Source of the DNA: Hydrotalea sp.
GTDB lineage: Bacteria > Bacteroidota > Bacteroidia > Chitinophagales > Chitinophagaceae
DNA: 64,000 nt
Assembly (NCBI GenBank): GCA_022402565.1
Contig: JAKRSC010000008.1
Location: forward strand, 202,882 to 266,881
Direction of reading: 5' to 3'
The stretch's first letter is position 1. Each line of letters starts with the position of its first letter. Of the stretch, positions 46,254 to 56,258 are shown piece by piece. The position numbers were made by a program, and so were the translations under genes. A model generated the notes under the pieces. That model did no database searches. It saw only the letters and a program-made list of their open reading frames with translations, and had not been told where the DNA came from.

Positions 46254-48200
46254 CTATTTTGATTCTAGTTCAAGCAGCTTTTCAAAAAGTCCTTCGTATT
46301 CTGCATTCAAATTGTTCAATTCGTGTTGAATGCTGTGGTATTTTTGATCCAAATCATTGAATTTTTGCATGTTGGCATAACTGTCAGGGGATGAAAGGTC
46401 GAGTTCAATTTGGGTTTTTAGTGCTTCCTTTTCCTTCATTTTTTCTTCTAGTTTGGCAATTTGCTTTTGCAACCTTTGAAGTTCTTTTTGTTCATCCCTT
46501 GATAATGAACTTTGCTTTAATTCAGGCACTTTTTGTTGTATTGGAGCGACTGGCAAAGGTGTTGTTGCTTTTTCTTGCTGTGCTTGGGTTTGTTGAAGCT
46601 TTTTCATTCTTTCCTTCCACTCAACCCATTCATCGTATGTACCCTTAAATTCTTTGATTTGGTGATCTTCTATTTCCCAAATTTTATTGGCTGTTTGTGC
46701 AATGAAATAACGATCGTGACTCACCAAAATATAAGTACCCTCATACTTCCTCAGTGCTTCTGCTAATAATTCAACAGAGTGCATATCGAGGTGGTTGGTT
46801 GGTTCATCCAGCAATAAAAAATTAGATTTTCCAGCAATTACTTTTGCTAATGCTACCCTAGCTTTTTCTCCTCCACTTAGAACTTTAATTTTTTTATCGG
46901 TATCGTCGCCACTAAACAAAAAGCAGCCTAATAATGACCTCAATTCAAGCTCTGTTTTACCACTTCCACAAGTAGTCATTTCCTCAAGAATGGTATGAGA
47001 AAGATTAAGTGCTTCTAGTTGATGTTGTGCGTAGAAACTTTCCATAACGTTATGCCCCCATTGTCTTTTCCCATCATAACTTTCTGTTCCCGCAACAATA
47101 CGAAGCACAGTAGATTTACCCTTTCCATTTGCACCAATCAACGCAATTTTATCACCTCTATTTATTTCTGCGTGTGCATGTTCAACAATGACATGATCAC
47201 CAAATTTTTTTGAAAGGTGTTCTAAACTACAAATGATTTTACCTGGAATAGTATCAACTTTAAAGTTGATTTTGATATTTGGTCTTTCAATTTCGACCTG
47301 TTCAATTCTATCCAATTTTTCTAGTCGCTTCATTGCGCTTTGTGCTTGTGCGGCTTTACTAGCTTTAGCTTTAAAACGTTCAATGAAACGTTCCTGCTGA
47401 CGAATATATTCTTGTTGGTTTTCGAATGAACGTTGTTGCATTTCTATTCGAAGTGCTTTTTCTTGCTCGTAGAAACTGTAGTTGCCAGTATATAAATGAA
47501 GCTCTTGCTGGTATATTTCAGCAATTTTATTTACCATTCTATTGAGGAAATATTTATCGTGGCTCACAATGACCACACTGCCGGGATAACTCTGTAAATA
47601 TTTCTCCAGCCATTCAATAGAAGGTAGATCAAGGTGGTTTGTAGGTTCATCAAGTAACAGTACATCGGGTGATTGTAAAATCATTTTAGCAAGCAGCACA
47701 CGCATCCGCCATCCACCAGAAAACTCTTGGTAAGGTCTTTTCAAATCATTATCAGAAAACCCCAAACCATGTAATACTTCTTCAGTTTTGTGCTCAATTT
47801 CATATCCGCCAAGAACTTCTAGCTCGTGCAGTTTTTCGGCGTAGGTATTGAGCAATTCCTCGTCATTGGTAGCTGCGGCTTTTTCACCAAGAATTTCAAT
47901 TTCTTTTTCTAGTTTTTTAACGGCTTCAAAAGCACCCGTAGCCACTTCCAATATGGTGTCTTTTGTGTCGAAACTAAGTAAATCTTGGTGCAGGTAGCCT
48001 AATGTTGTTTCTCTACCTTTTTCAACTGTACCTGCACTAGGTTGATATTCACCTACCAGAAGTTTAAGTAAGGTAGATTTTCCTGTTCCATTATATCCAA
48101 TTAACCCAACCCGATCACCAGGGTGGATGTGCCAGCTTGCGTTGCGTAAAATGGTTCTTGCACCAAATTCAAAAGTTACATTTTGTAATCCAATAAGCAT
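46254..48200 (-). CDS. ABC-F family ATPase
   Basis: Soluble duplicated ATPase of the ribosome-associated ABC-F class, 648 residues. First domain: GYNGTGKS (35-42), signature FSGGWRMRV; second domain: GANGKGKS, signature LSGGEKARV; both have LLLDEPTNHLD. The inter-domain linker (P-site tRNA-interacting motif) is about 240-310, and a C-terminal coiled coil spans about 550-648. No membrane segments. Such proteins rescue stalled ribosomes or give antibiotic resistance; which one is unknown. The ATG at 48200 is preferred because the earlier ATG overlaps the TACTTTTG box. Confidence 0.93.
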   Translation of the reverse strand: MLIGLQNVTFEFGARTILRNASWHIHPGDRVGLIGYNGTGKSTLLKLLVGEYQPSAGTVEKGRETTLGYLHQDLLSFDTKDTILEVATGAFEAVKKLEKEIEILGEKAAATNDEELLNTYAEKLHELEVLGGYEIEHKTEEVLHGLGFSDNDLKRPYQEFSGGWRMRVLLAKMILQSPDVLLLDEPTNHLDLPSIEWLEKYLQSYPGSVVIVSHDKYFLNRMVNKIAEIYQQELHLYTGNYSFYEQEKALRIEMQQRSFENQQEYIRQQERFIERFKAKASKAAQAQSAMKRLEKLDRIEQVEIERPNIKINFKVDTIPGKIICSLEHLSKKFGDHVIVEHAHAEINRGDKIALIGANGKGKSTVLRIVAGTESYDGKRQWGHNVMESFYAQHQLEALNLSHTILEEMTTCGSGKTELELRSLLGCFLFSGDDTDKKIKVLSGGEKARVALAKVIAGKSNFLLLDEPTNHLDMHSVELLAEALRKYEGTYILVSHDRYFIAQTANKIWEIEDHQIKEFKGTYDEWVEWKERMKKLQQTQAQQEKATTPLPVAPIQQKVPELKQSSLSRDEQKELQRLQKQIAKLEEKMKEKEALKTQIELDLSSPDSYANMQKFNDLDQKYHSIQHELNNLNAEYEGLFEKLLELESK

Positions 48201-48216
48201 ATTTCTTCCAAAGTGG

Positions 48217-48224
48217 CAAAAGTA
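48217..48224 (-). promoter_or_regulatory. -7 box TACTTTTG for the ABC-F gene
   Basis: Perfect box on the minus strand, 16 bases before the ATG at 48200. It overlaps the first codons of the longer frame and so argues for the shorter protein. Confidence 0.5.
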
Positions 48225-48251
48225 CATGTAAGAAGCCTAGTTAAATGAATG

Positions 48252-48259
48252 TATCTTTG
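48252..48259 (+). promoter_or_regulatory. -7 box TATCTTTG for the DUF3347 lipoprotein gene
   Basis: Perfect box on the plus strand, 75 bases before the ATG at 48335 and 27 bases from the divergent ABC-F box. Leader about 70 bases. Confidence 0.45.
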
Positions 48260-48334
48260 CCAAAATTTTCAAACGACCCTTTTCATGGAGATTAAATTAA
48301 AAAAATGAATGGGTCATACATAAAATATTTGAGC

Positions 48335-48904
48335 ATGAAATACTTACTTGGCTTAACATTAATGGCTTTTATAGCTTGCAACTCTGGTACTGAAAATTCT
48401 GAAGAAACAGCTCCTGCAAAAGAACTTAGCGGCAAAAGTGTAAACTCAGAAGCTTTCAATACTTCATTTGAAAATATGTTGAATGCATATTACCAGCTTA
48501 AAGATCAACTGGTGGCGGAGAAAGTAGATTCAGTAATTGTGGCGGAACAAAACCTAACTGTTGCAATCAGTGCCGTAGTATTTTCTGAACTAACAGACAC
48601 AATTACAGTTGATGGGGCAAAGATTCTAACGCAAAGTATGGAAGCGGAATTAAAAGCAATGCAAGCAACCCAGGTGCTTGATGAAAAGCGTAAGTCTTTT
48701 GAAATGTTGGGAAATCAATTATATGAACTTGTGAAAAAAGTTCAGTACGATCGCGCTGTTGTTTATCAGCAGTTTTGTCCAATGGCATTTGATGACAAAG
48801 GCGCTACTTGGTTAAGTAATATTTCTGATATAAGAAACCCATACCTGCCTAAGACAATGCTTATTTGCGGAGAAGTTCAGGATTCTGTTGATTTGAGGAA
48901 ATAA
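48335..48904 (+). CDS. DUF3347 domain-containing lipoprotein
   Basis: 189 residues with a lipoprotein signal peptide (FIAC, Cys15). A DUF3347-like helical domain (about 40-140, FNTSFENMLNAYYQLKDQL) is followed by a C-terminal segment with QFCPMAFDDKGATWLS and PKTMLICG. DUF3347 occurs in Bacteroidota proteins tied to heavy-metal (CusB-like) efflux; the conserved Cys/Met/His at the end resemble a metal site. The frame extends to an ATG at 48305, but the short form gives a better signal peptide. It is 36 bases before a TonB-dependent receptor gene. Confidence 0.82.
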   Translation: MKYLLGLTLMAFIACNSGTENSEETAPAKELSGKSVNSEAFNTSFENMLNAYYQLKDQLVAEKVDSVIVAEQNLTVAISAVVFSELTDTITVDGAKILTQSMEAELKAMQATQVLDEKRKSFEMLGNQLYELVKKVQYDRAVVYQQFCPMAFDDKGATWLSNISDIRNPYLPKTMLICGEVQDSVDLRK

Positions 48905-48940
48905 GACAACATAGCGACCTGTTGTTTGTTATTGAGCAAT

Positions 48941-51301
48941 ATGATGAAGGCTATTAGGCTTCTTTTTATTTTTTCTTTTGCAATTGTGCAACTAAGTTTC
49001 GCACAAGAAAAGTTTACTGTGAACGGCTATGTTCGTGATGCTAGTTCCGGTGAAAGCTTGTCTGGAGCAGTTATTTCAGTTCAACAAGATGGCAAGGGGG
49101 TAAGTACAAATGTGTATGGTTTTTATTCAATAACACTTCCTGCTGGTAACTATCAACTTACCTGCAGCTATGTAGGCTATCAATCTCAAACTGTTCAACT
49201 TCAATTAAAAGCAGGGACTAACTACGATTTCAATCTCCAACCTAACTCAACTAGCCTTGAACAGGTTACAGTTGTTGCTCGTAAACGTGAAAATCAGGTT
49301 AAGAGTGCGCAAATGGGTAAGCTGGAGTTGAATATGACCACTATTAAAACTTTACCCGCTTTTTTAGGAGAGGCCGATTTATTGAAAACGCTTCAGCTAT
49401 TACCTGGTGTAAGAAATGCGGGTGAAGGTAATGCCGGTTTTTATGTGAGGGGTGGTGGACCTGATCAAAATTTAATATTGCTCGATGATGCAGTAGTTTA
49501 TAACACCGGACATTTATTTGGTTTTTTCTCTGTTTTTAATCCAGATGCCGTTAAAAATGTAACGCTTATTAAAGGTGGTATGCCAGCGCAATATGGAGGA
49601 AGACTATCTTCAGTTGTTGAGGTAAATATGAAAGAGGGTAATAGGAATGATTGGAAGGTAGATGCCGGTATTGGTTTGATTGCTTCTCGCTTTTCAATTC
49701 AAGGTCCAGTTAAGAAAGATAAGTCTTCTTTTATGCTTTCAGCAAGAAGAACTTATATAGATGCCTTGGTTAAACCTTTTGTAAGTAGAGAAAGCAATTT
49801 TTTTGGCTCTGGTTATTATTTCTATGATGTAAATGCAAAATTCAATCACCAGTTTTCTGACAAGGATAAGATTTACGTTAGCGGATATTTTGGTAGAGAC
49901 CAATTCAATTTCAGTAATACCAGAAGATCTTTCTCCACAGATGTTCCTTGGGGAAATGCAACGGGCACTATACGCTGGAACCATGTATTTTCTAGAAAAA
50001 TGTTTTCTAATTTGACATTAGTGTACAACGATTACAATTTTGCGTTTCAAGGTACACAACGTGATTTCACTTTTCGGTTGTCATCTGGAATTAGAGACTT
50101 CAATGCAAAGTACGATTTTGATTATTTTGTTACTCCAGAGCATCGTTTAAAGTTTGGGGCACAATATACTTTTCATACTTTTTTTCCCAATTTGTTGAGT
50201 AGCTCACAGGGTAGCACAACTTTTTCACCTGATAATGCATCCAGAAAACAAGCACATGAGTGGGCGGGTTATATTCAAGACGATTGGGAAATAGGAAAGA
50301 AAGTTAAGTTGAATTATGGATTGAGGTATAGCTTTTTTAGTCAGGTTGGTCCCTACACGATGTTTAGAAGAGACGATGATGGAAACAAACTTGATAGTAC
50401 TGTTTATGGTAGAGGCGATAGAATGCAGTCGTATGGTGGATTAGAGCCGCGTGCAACCCTTCGATATAGTTTGAATGATCAATCGTCTTTTAAAGCAGCA
50501 ATAACAAGAAATATTCAATACATACACCTAGTTACTAATGCAGGAACCACTTTGCCAACCGATTTGTGGGTACCAAGCACAATTCGTGTTAGACCACAAT
50601 TAGGAATGCAATATGCTGCGGGTTTCTTTCATCAAACAAAATCTGGTATGTTCGAAACCTCTGTAGAAGTGTACTACAAAACCATGGAAAATCAGATTGA
50701 GTACAGAGAAGGATACACCCCTTCATTGCGCGACCCTGAAGAAGATTTTGTGTTTGGTAGAGGATGGAGTTATGGTGCTGAATTTTTGATTAACAAAACA
50801 AAGGGACAATGGACTGGCTGGTTGGGGTATACATTAAGCTGGACTTGGAGGCGATTCCCCGACTTAAATCAGGGTGATAAATTTCCCAGCAGATTCGATC
50901 GCAGGCATGACTTAAGTTTTGTTAATATGTACACATTGAATAAAAAGTGGAAGTTGGCTGCAACATTTATTTATGGATCAGGAAATGCATTTACCATGCC
51001 TGAGCGTTTTTATTTTGTAGGCGGTATCTTAACACAGGAGTTCAGTAGAATTAATGCATACCGTTTACCAGCGTATCACCGATTAGATTTTTCTGCGACC
51101 TACACACCCATTCCAAAAAAAGAAAGAAAATGGAAATCTAGTTGGGTCTTTGCCCTGTATAATGCATACAGTAGACTTAACCCATATTTTATATACTTCG
51201 ATCAAGAAGGGAGTTTAGGCGGAGGAGACTTACGTGTTACAGCCAAACAAGTTTCCCTATTTCCTGTCATTCCATCAGTCACATGGAATGTGAGTTTTTA
51301 G
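48941..51301 (+). CDS. TonB-dependent outer-membrane receptor with carboxypeptidase-regulatory-like domain
   Basis: 786 residues. A signal peptide (about 1-22, LSFAQ) is followed by a CarboxypepD_reg-like beta-sandwich (about 25-105, VNGYVRDASSGESLSGAVI), a TonB plug (about 130-235, with LQLLPGVRNAGEGNAGFYVR and GGMPAQYGGRLSSVVEV) and a C-terminal 22-strand-type barrel ending in VTWNVSF. This plug type is found in Bacteroidota receptors without a SusD partner. The frame begins at a TTG, so I take the first ATG (48941). Preceded by the DUF3347 lipoprotein, which hints at a metal or siderophore ligand. Confidence 0.9.
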   Translation: MMKAIRLLFIFSFAIVQLSFAQEKFTVNGYVRDASSGESLSGAVISVQQDGKGVSTNVYGFYSITLPAGNYQLTCSYVGYQSQTVQLQLKAGTNYDFNLQPNSTSLEQVTVVARKRENQVKSAQMGKLELNMTTIKTLPAFLGEADLLKTLQLLPGVRNAGEGNAGFYVRGGGPDQNLILLDDAVVYNTGHLFGFFSVFNPDAVKNVTLIKGGMPAQYGGRLSSVVEVNMKEGNRNDWKVDAGIGLIASRFSIQGPVKKDKSSFMLSARRTYIDALVKPFVSRESNFFGSGYYFYDVNAKFNHQFSDKDKIYVSGYFGRDQFNFSNTRRSFSTDVPWGNATGTIRWNHVFSRKMFSNLTLVYNDYNFAFQGTQRDFTFRLSSGIRDFNAKYDFDYFVTPEHRLKFGAQYTFHTFFPNLLSSSQGSTTFSPDNASRKQAHEWAGYIQDDWEIGKKVKLNYGLRYSFFSQVGPYTMFRRDDDGNKLDSTVYGRGDRMQSYGGLEPRATLRYSLNDQSSFKAAITRNIQYIHLVTNAGTTLPTDLWVPSTIRVRPQLGMQYAAGFFHQTKSGMFETSVEVYYKTMENQIEYREGYTPSLRDPEEDFVFGRGWSYGAEFLINKTKGQWTGWLGYTLSWTWRRFPDLNQGDKFPSRFDRRHDLSFVNMYTLNKKWKLAATFIYGSGNAFTMPERFYFVGGILTQEFSRINAYRLPAYHRLDFSATYTPIPKKERKWKSSWVFALYNAYSRLNPYFIYFDQEGSLGGGDLRVTAKQVSLFPVIPSVTWNVSF

Positions 51302-52384
51302 TTATTGAGGAGGCTTAGCATTGCATTCAATCACAATTCGTGCATTAGTTTGATTGGTGGTACTAAGCGTTAACTCGTATTTATTTTTTCCTGCAGTTAT
51401 AATTGCAAGTGCTGTATTGGGTGGAATCCTTCCTTGGTTTTCTGCAACAACTATAATTTCATGCTTATTTGATTCAGAGATACAAGTTACTTCATATTGA
51501 AGGGCTTGATAAGACAATCGTTTTCTGTCTATTACTTTGATACCATTGTGGTAAACAGAAATAGTATCATCATCAATCTCTCCGTTATCATACAACTGCA
51601 CAGTAAACTTTTGCGCTTCAGTTTTGATTTCTTTCACCAACTTATTATTCCTGCTGTCCCATGAAGGACTCTTTGGTTTTATTTCTGCGGGGGTTTCTAC
51701 TTTTTCTGGAGCTTGGTTATTAGATTGATGAGTACCTGTCTCCAATTTATTGGATAGAGAAGTAGACTGGTCTATCAAATTATCTTCTGCACCAGGTTTT
51801 ACAGCTTGCTTTTTAGAAATTGCAGTTGAATTTGTTTTTGGCGCCTGTGCAGATGAAGATTTAGGCTGAGTTATGTTAGATTTTGAAGGAGGGTTCTTAG
51901 CTATAGGAGCCTTCTTTTTGAGGAAGTCTTCAACAACAAATTCAGTTTTTTCTACTTTTTCGAGGTATACTCTTCCATTGCCACAACTGTTTTTAGACTT
52001 AGTATTTTCCGATATAAAAGTTCCTTCTAAGGTTTCAAGCTTTCCAATTTTAGAATATTCCAAGTAGCAAGTCATAGCACAAGCCTCACTTTTTGGCCCC
52101 ATTTTTATTTCAACCAACTGATTTTCCTGGAGAAGTAAATTTTTTGTTTTGCTGGTGAAGATGCCTGTAGCTTCTGCTTTTGCGTAAAACTCTGTCTGTT
52201 TATATGAGTAGGTAACTGCCTTTACTCCGGCATTTACTTCTTGAAAAATTTGGATTTCAAATTTGTAACGTTCTGGCATAAAATTAGTTCCAGAAACAAA
52301 ATATCCTCTCCAAATACCAGTGAGGTTTTGTGAGTAAACCAAACAATTGAACAACAAGAAAATTAGGGTACAAATCAATCTCAT
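51302..52384 (-). CDS. Secreted protein of unknown function with low-complexity linker
   Basis: 360 residues: signal peptide (about 1-18, LVYSQ), an N-terminal beta-rich domain (about 20-150, LTGIWRGYFVSG, several Cys), a Pro/Ser/Lys-rich linker (about 155-240) and a second beta domain (about 245-360, VQLYDNGEIDDDTISVYHNG) resembling a small calcium- or ligand-binding sandwich. I do not recognise the family. Its stop abuts the TonB receptor stop with no spacer. A TAGATTTG box ends 7 bases before its ATG. Confidence 0.7.
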   Translation of the reverse strand: MRLICTLIFLLFNCLVYSQNLTGIWRGYFVSGTNFMPERYKFEIQIFQEVNAGVKAVTYSYKQTEFYAKAEATGIFTSKTKNLLLQENQLVEIKMGPKSEACAMTCYLEYSKIGKLETLEGTFISENTKSKNSCGNGRVYLEKVEKTEFVVEDFLKKKAPIAKNPPSKSNITQPKSSSAQAPKTNSTAISKKQAVKPGAEDNLIDQSTSLSNKLETGTHQSNNQAPEKVETPAEIKPKSPSWDSRNNKLVKEIKTEAQKFTVQLYDNGEIDDDTISVYHNGIKVIDRKRLSYQALQYEVTCISESNKHEIIVVAENQGRIPPNTALAIITAGKNKYELTLSTTNQTNARIVIECNAKPPQ

Positions 52385-52391
52385 GCTAACG

Positions 52392-52399
52392 CAAATCTA
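52392..52399 (-). promoter_or_regulatory. -7 box TAGATTTG for the secreted unknown gene
   Basis: Perfect TAnnTTTG on the minus strand, 7 bases before the ATG, so the transcript would be leaderless or nearly so. Confidence 0.45.
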
Positions 52400-52519
52400 C
52401 ATGCAACACTTTCAAGAGATTGATAACAAAGCGTTAAGATTCTAAAAGATTACGCAACCTTAGTGCAAATAGTTAGTAAGGTCTTAGTGGGGAGTCCAAC
52501 AATGGGGCGTTTTTTTACC

Positions 52520-52527
52520 TAATTTTG
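52520..52527 (+). promoter_or_regulatory. thrS promoter -7 box TAATTTTG
   Basis: Perfect box followed by CACCCTC, like the rplK promoter. It lies 24 bases before the thrS ATG and contains the TTG that would begin the longer frame. Confidence 0.6.
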
Positions 52528-52551
52528 CACCCTCAAATTTTAACTAATTAC

Positions 52552-54489
52552 ATGATTCAGATAAGTTTTCCCGACGGTGCTACTAGAAGCTATGAGAAAG
52601 GTAGCAGTGCGTTGGATATAGCAAAAAGCATTAGTGAGGGACTAGCTAGAAAGGTTTTAGCTGCAAAAATCAATGGCGAAGTATGGGATTTAACCAGACC
52701 TATTCAGCAAGATGCTACTTTGCAATTATTAACCTGGGATGATATAGATGCAAAATCAACTTTTTGGCACTCCTCTGCCCATCTTATGGCTGAGGCTGTT
52801 GAAGCAGCGTTTCCAGGGGCAAAATTTTGGGTGGGGCCAGCTATTGATAAAGGATTCTATTATGATATTGATTTAGGGGATAGGAAGATTACTGAAGAAG
52901 ATTTGGCTTCACTTGAAAAGAATATGCAGGTGTTGGCAAAACAGAATAATTCTTTCGTTCGTATTGAAAAGTCAAAAGCCGAAGCGGTTGCTTATTTTGA
53001 GGAGAAGGGAGATGAATATAAGCTCGACTTATTGCAGAACTTAGAAGATGGCACAATTACATTCTATCAACAAGGTGGATTTACCGATTTGTGTCGAGGG
53101 CCACATATTCCACACACTGGCTTTATTAAAGCCATCAAGCTAACCAGCATTGCAGGTGCATACTGGAAGGGTGATGAGAAAAATAAGCAGTTAACCCGTA
53201 TATATGGAATTACCTTCCCTAACCAGAAAGAGTTAGACGAATACTTAGCCATGTTGGAAGAGGCTAAAAAGCGTGATCATAGAAAACTAGGTAAAGAGCT
53301 AAGCATTTTTACTATGGATGATGATGTGGGGCCTGGTTTGCCTTTATGGTTGCCCAACGGAACTATCATTATTGAGGAATTAGAAAAGTTAGCGAAAGAG
53401 ACTGAGGAAGAGGCCGGGTATAAGCGTGTAGTTACACCTCACATTGCTAAGGAGAGTATGTATTTAACCAGCGGACACCTTCCATATTATGCAGATAGTA
53501 TGTTTCCACCTATGTCAATGGATGGAGAGACTTATTACTTAAAAGCAATGAACTGTCCGCATCACCATAAAATATTCGATGCGGAACCAAAGAGCTATCG
53601 CGATATGCCTTATCGCATTGCAGAATATGGTACTTGTTACAGATATGAGCAAAGTGGTGAGTTATTTGGTTTGATGCGCGTACGTTGCTTGCATATGAAC
53701 GATGCGCATATTTATTGTACCAAGGAGCAGTTTGCAGATGAGTTTAGAGCTGTAAACGACATGTATTTGAAGTATTTCAAAATTTTTGGTATCGACAAAT
53801 ATGTGATGCGTTTAAGCTTACATGATCCAGAGAAATTGGGACAGAAGTATATTAATGAGCCAGAATTATGGCAAGAGACTGAGACTTTGGTAAGGAACGT
53901 GTTAATAGAAAGCAATATCCCATTTGTTGAGGTAAAAGGTGAAGGGGCTTTTTATGGGCCCAAAATTGATGTTCAAATTTGGAGTACCATAGGACGAGAA
54001 TTTACTCTTGCAACCAACCAAGTTGATTTTGCACAAGGAAGAAGATTCAAACTCAGCTTCACTAATCAGAATAATGAGCCAGAAGTTCCATTAATCATAC
54101 ATAGAGCTCCTCTAGGAACCCATGAAAGATTTATTGGCTTTTTGTTAGAGCATTATGCAGGGAAGTTTCCTGTTTGGTTGGCGCCTGTGCAGGCAAAGGT
54201 GTTACCTATTAGTGATAAATTTGTTGAGTATGCTAAGGAAGTAGGACAAACCTTGAAAAAGCAGGGTATTCGAATACAAGTAGATGAGCGGAACGAAAAA
54301 ATAGGCAAGAAAATTCGTGAGGCAGAATTGATGAAAATTCCATATATGCTGGTGGTGGGTGAGAAAGAGATGCAAGAAAATTCAGTAGGACTACGTTTGC
54401 AGGGTAAGGGCGATGCGGGTATGATTACTGTAGCTGCATTTGGAGAAAAAGTGCGCCAAGAAATTTTGGAGCGTAAATCCATGGATTAA
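52552..54489 (+). CDS. thrS: Threonyl-tRNA synthetase
   Basis: Class II synthetase, 645 residues. TGS domain (1-62), editing domain with H73/H77 and C181/H185 ([19 protein letters not shown]), class II core with the zinc motif [16 protein letters not shown] and the motif 3 region [12 protein letters not shown], and anticodon-binding domain (about 540-645). All catalytic parts are present. The start is the ATG at 52552, because the longer frame starts at a TTG inside the promoter. infC follows by 65 bases. Confidence 0.97.
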   Translation: MIQISFPDGATRSYEKGSSALDIAKSISEGLARKVLAAKINGEVWDLTRPIQQDATLQLLTWDDIDAKSTFWHSSAHLMAEAVEAAFPGAKFWVGPAIDKGFYYDIDLGDRKITEEDLASLEKNMQVLAKQNNSFVRIEKSKAEAVAYFEEKGDEYKLDLLQNLEDGTITFYQQGGFTDLCRGPHIPHTGFIKAIKLTSIAGAYWKGDEKNKQLTRIYGITFPNQKELDEYLAMLEEAKKRDHRKLGKELSIFTMDDDVGPGLPLWLPNGTIIIEELEKLAKETEEEAGYKRVVTPHIAKESMYLTSGHLPYYADSMFPPMSMDGETYYLKAMNCPHHHKIFDAEPKSYRDMPYRIAEYGTCYRYEQSGELFGLMRVRCLHMNDAHIYCTKEQFADEFRAVNDMYLKYFKIFGIDKYVMRLSLHDPEKLGQKYINEPELWQETETLVRNVLIESNIPFVEVKGEGAFYGPKIDVQIWSTIGREFTLATNQVDFAQGRRFKLSFTNQNNEPEVPLIIHRAPLGTHERFIGFLLEHYAGKFPVWLAPVQAKVLPISDKFVEYAKEVGQTLKKQGIRIQVDERNEKIGKKIREAELMKIPYMLVVGEKEMQENSVGLRLQGKGDAGMITVAAFGEKVRQEILERKSMD

Positions 54490-54554
54490 ACTATTTTTAC
54501 ACTCGCCTAAAGCAAGAATACTTATTAAAACCATTTTTCACTAAACAATCATTA

Positions 54555-55145
54555 ATGGCATTTCCACCGAGAGGACCCAGAGGAAATCAAAGATTTCAAA
54601 GACAGCAAGAACCTGAGCATCGCATCAACGAAAGAATCAGAGTACCGCAGGTACGTTTGGTTGGCGACAATGTAACTGTTGGTGTTTATCCAACACATGA
54701 GGCACTAAAGATTGCTAGAGAATTAGAATTAGATTTAGTAGAAATTTCTCCTAATGCAGATCCTCCTGTATGCAAGGCTATCGATTATAAGAAGTTCTTG
54801 TACGAGAAAAAGCGTAAGGAAAAAGAAATGAAGGCCAATGCCAAGCAAAGCGAAGTGAAAGAAATTCGTTTTACACCTGGTACAGATGACCACGATTTCG
54901 ACTTTAAAGCTAAGCATGCAGAAGGATTTTTAAAAGATGGTAATAAAGTAAAGGCTTATGTACAGTTTAAAGGCCGTGCAATTATGTTCAAAGAGAGAGG
55001 TGAGTTGGTTCTTTTAAAATTCGCAGAGCGCTTAGCAGAAGTTGGACAGCCAGAAAGTTTGCCAAGATTAGAAGGTAAGAGAATGTTTTTGATGTTGGCA
55101 CCTAAAACAAGTAAGAAGAAGCCTACAGGCGGAGCCGCTGCTTAA
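54555..55145 (+). CDS. infC: Translation initiation factor IF-3
   Basis: 196 residues. An N-terminal domain ([20 protein letters not shown], about 23-42) and a C-terminal domain with [22 protein letters not shown]-3 blocks premature 50S joining and checks the initiator codon. Basic N-terminal extension of about 20 residues ([16 protein letters not shown]). It uses ATG, not the AUU used for autoregulation in E. coli. rpmI and rplT, which usually follow, are absent; a terminator comes 20 bases after the stop. Confidence 0.96.
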   Translation: MAFPPRGPRGNQRFQRQQEPEHRINERIRVPQVRLVGDNVTVGVYPTHEALKIARELELDLVEISPNADPPVCKAIDYKKFLYEKKRKEKEMKANAKQSEVKEIRFTPGTDDHDFDFKAKHAEGFLKDGNKVKAYVQFKGRAIMFKERGELVLLKFAERLAEVGQPESLPRLEGKRMFLMLAPKTSKKKPTGGAAA

Positions 55146-55165
55146 TGCTTTTTATTTCATATTCG

Positions 55166-55190
55166 GCAGAGGCTAGTCCTCTGCTTTTTT
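55166..55190 (+). terminator. Rho-independent terminator of thrS-infC
   Basis: Perfect 7-bp stem GCAGAGG/CCTCTGC with a 5-base loop followed by a run of six T. Confidence 0.9.
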
Positions 55191-55203
55191 GTTTTTATAA
55201 GTC

Positions 55204-56223
55204 ATGAAGTACGAAATAGGAGATCGAATCTTAGTATTGCATAGCAATGAAGAAGGTGAAGTTGTAGAAATCATCAATGAAAAAATGGTGATGATTGAAG
55301 TGCGTGGAGTTCGCTTCCCTGCTTATATGGATCAAATTGATTTTCCATATTTCAAGAGATTTTCAGAAAAGAAAATCGTTCCAGAAGTCAGAAAACCAAA
55401 AACTTATATTGATCAAGTTCCCTCTGAAAAAAAGCAATTTATACCACAACAAGCTGAAGATGGGGTATGGTTGGTTCTAGTGCCAAAGTTTATAACAGAT
55501 GAATTTGATGATGAAATAGTGAGTTCTTTTCAGGTTAGGTTAGTTAACAAAACCGCAGTTGGATATAAGTTCGTATACCAACATGAACATAGGCAAGACA
55601 TTGCTTTCGAGTTACAAAATGAATTGTTGGCATATCAAGATTTTTACTTGCACGATATTTCATTTGAGATATGCAGTGATCAATCGAGCTTTGTTGCAGA
55701 ATTTTCATTGATTACCCCACAGAAGAAGAAAGTTTCTTTTTTTGAAACATACCTCAAACTCAAATCCAAGCAACTCTTTCAGAGAATAGAAAAAATGAAA
55801 GAGAAGAATGAGCCATTCATTCAATTTCAGCTCATGACCCAATATCCAGATCTTGAATTAGATGATAAGCCCGATGTGTCGCCTTTATTACAGAAAGGTT
55901 TTAAAGTGTACGGTTTACATCAAATAAAAGACCATTTACCTAGTCCAAGATCAGTGGTTGACTTACATATTGAAAAAATTACGGACAGCTGGAGTCATTT
56001 AAAATCAGCCGAAATTCTGGATTTACAGTTAAGAGAATTTGATAAATGGCTAGAATTAGCCATTTTACATAAGCTTCCAGAAATGTTTGTGATACATGGG
56101 GTAGGGAAAGGAACGCTAAGAGAAGAAATACACGATAAGCTCAAGCTTAAAAGGGAGGTAAAACATTTTGTGAACCAATATCACCCCAATTATGGATATG
56201 GGGCTACTCAAATCGTGTTTTAA
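55204..56223 (+). CDS. DUF2027/Smr domain protein
   Basis: 339 residues. An N-terminal DUF2027-like region (1-50, KYEIGDRILVLHSNEEGEVV) is followed by a beta-rich middle part and a C-terminal Smr domain (about 260-339) with VDLHIE and IHGVGKGTLREE, the nicking-endonuclease module of MutS2. It lacks the MutS ATPase, so it is not MutS2. Smr-only proteins of this layout are frequent in Bacteroidota; proposed roles are DNA or RNA cleavage at stalled ribosomes. It lies between infC and rnpB. Confidence 0.88.
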   Translation: MKYEIGDRILVLHSNEEGEVVEIINEKMVMIEVRGVRFPAYMDQIDFPYFKRFSEKKIVPEVRKPKTYIDQVPSEKKQFIPQQAEDGVWLVLVPKFITDEFDDEIVSSFQVRLVNKTAVGYKFVYQHEHRQDIAFELQNELLAYQDFYLHDISFEICSDQSSFVAEFSLITPQKKKVSFFETYLKLKSKQLFQRIEKMKEKNEPFIQFQLMTQYPDLELDDKPDVSPLLQKGFKVYGLHQIKDHLPSPRSVVDLHIEKITDSWSHLKSAEILDLQLREFDKWLELAILHKLPEMFVIHGVGKGTLREEIHDKLKLKREVKHFVNQYHPNYGYGATQIVF

Positions 56224-56245
56224 TGAATTACCGCATTGAATTTCA

Positions 56246-56253
56246 TACCTTTG
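56246..56253 (+). promoter_or_regulatory. rnpB promoter -7 box TACCTTTG
   Basis: Perfect -7 box; transcription would start about 5-7 bases later, at the first base of the P1 helix of the RNA. Confidence 0.7.
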
Positions 56254-56258
56254 AATTA

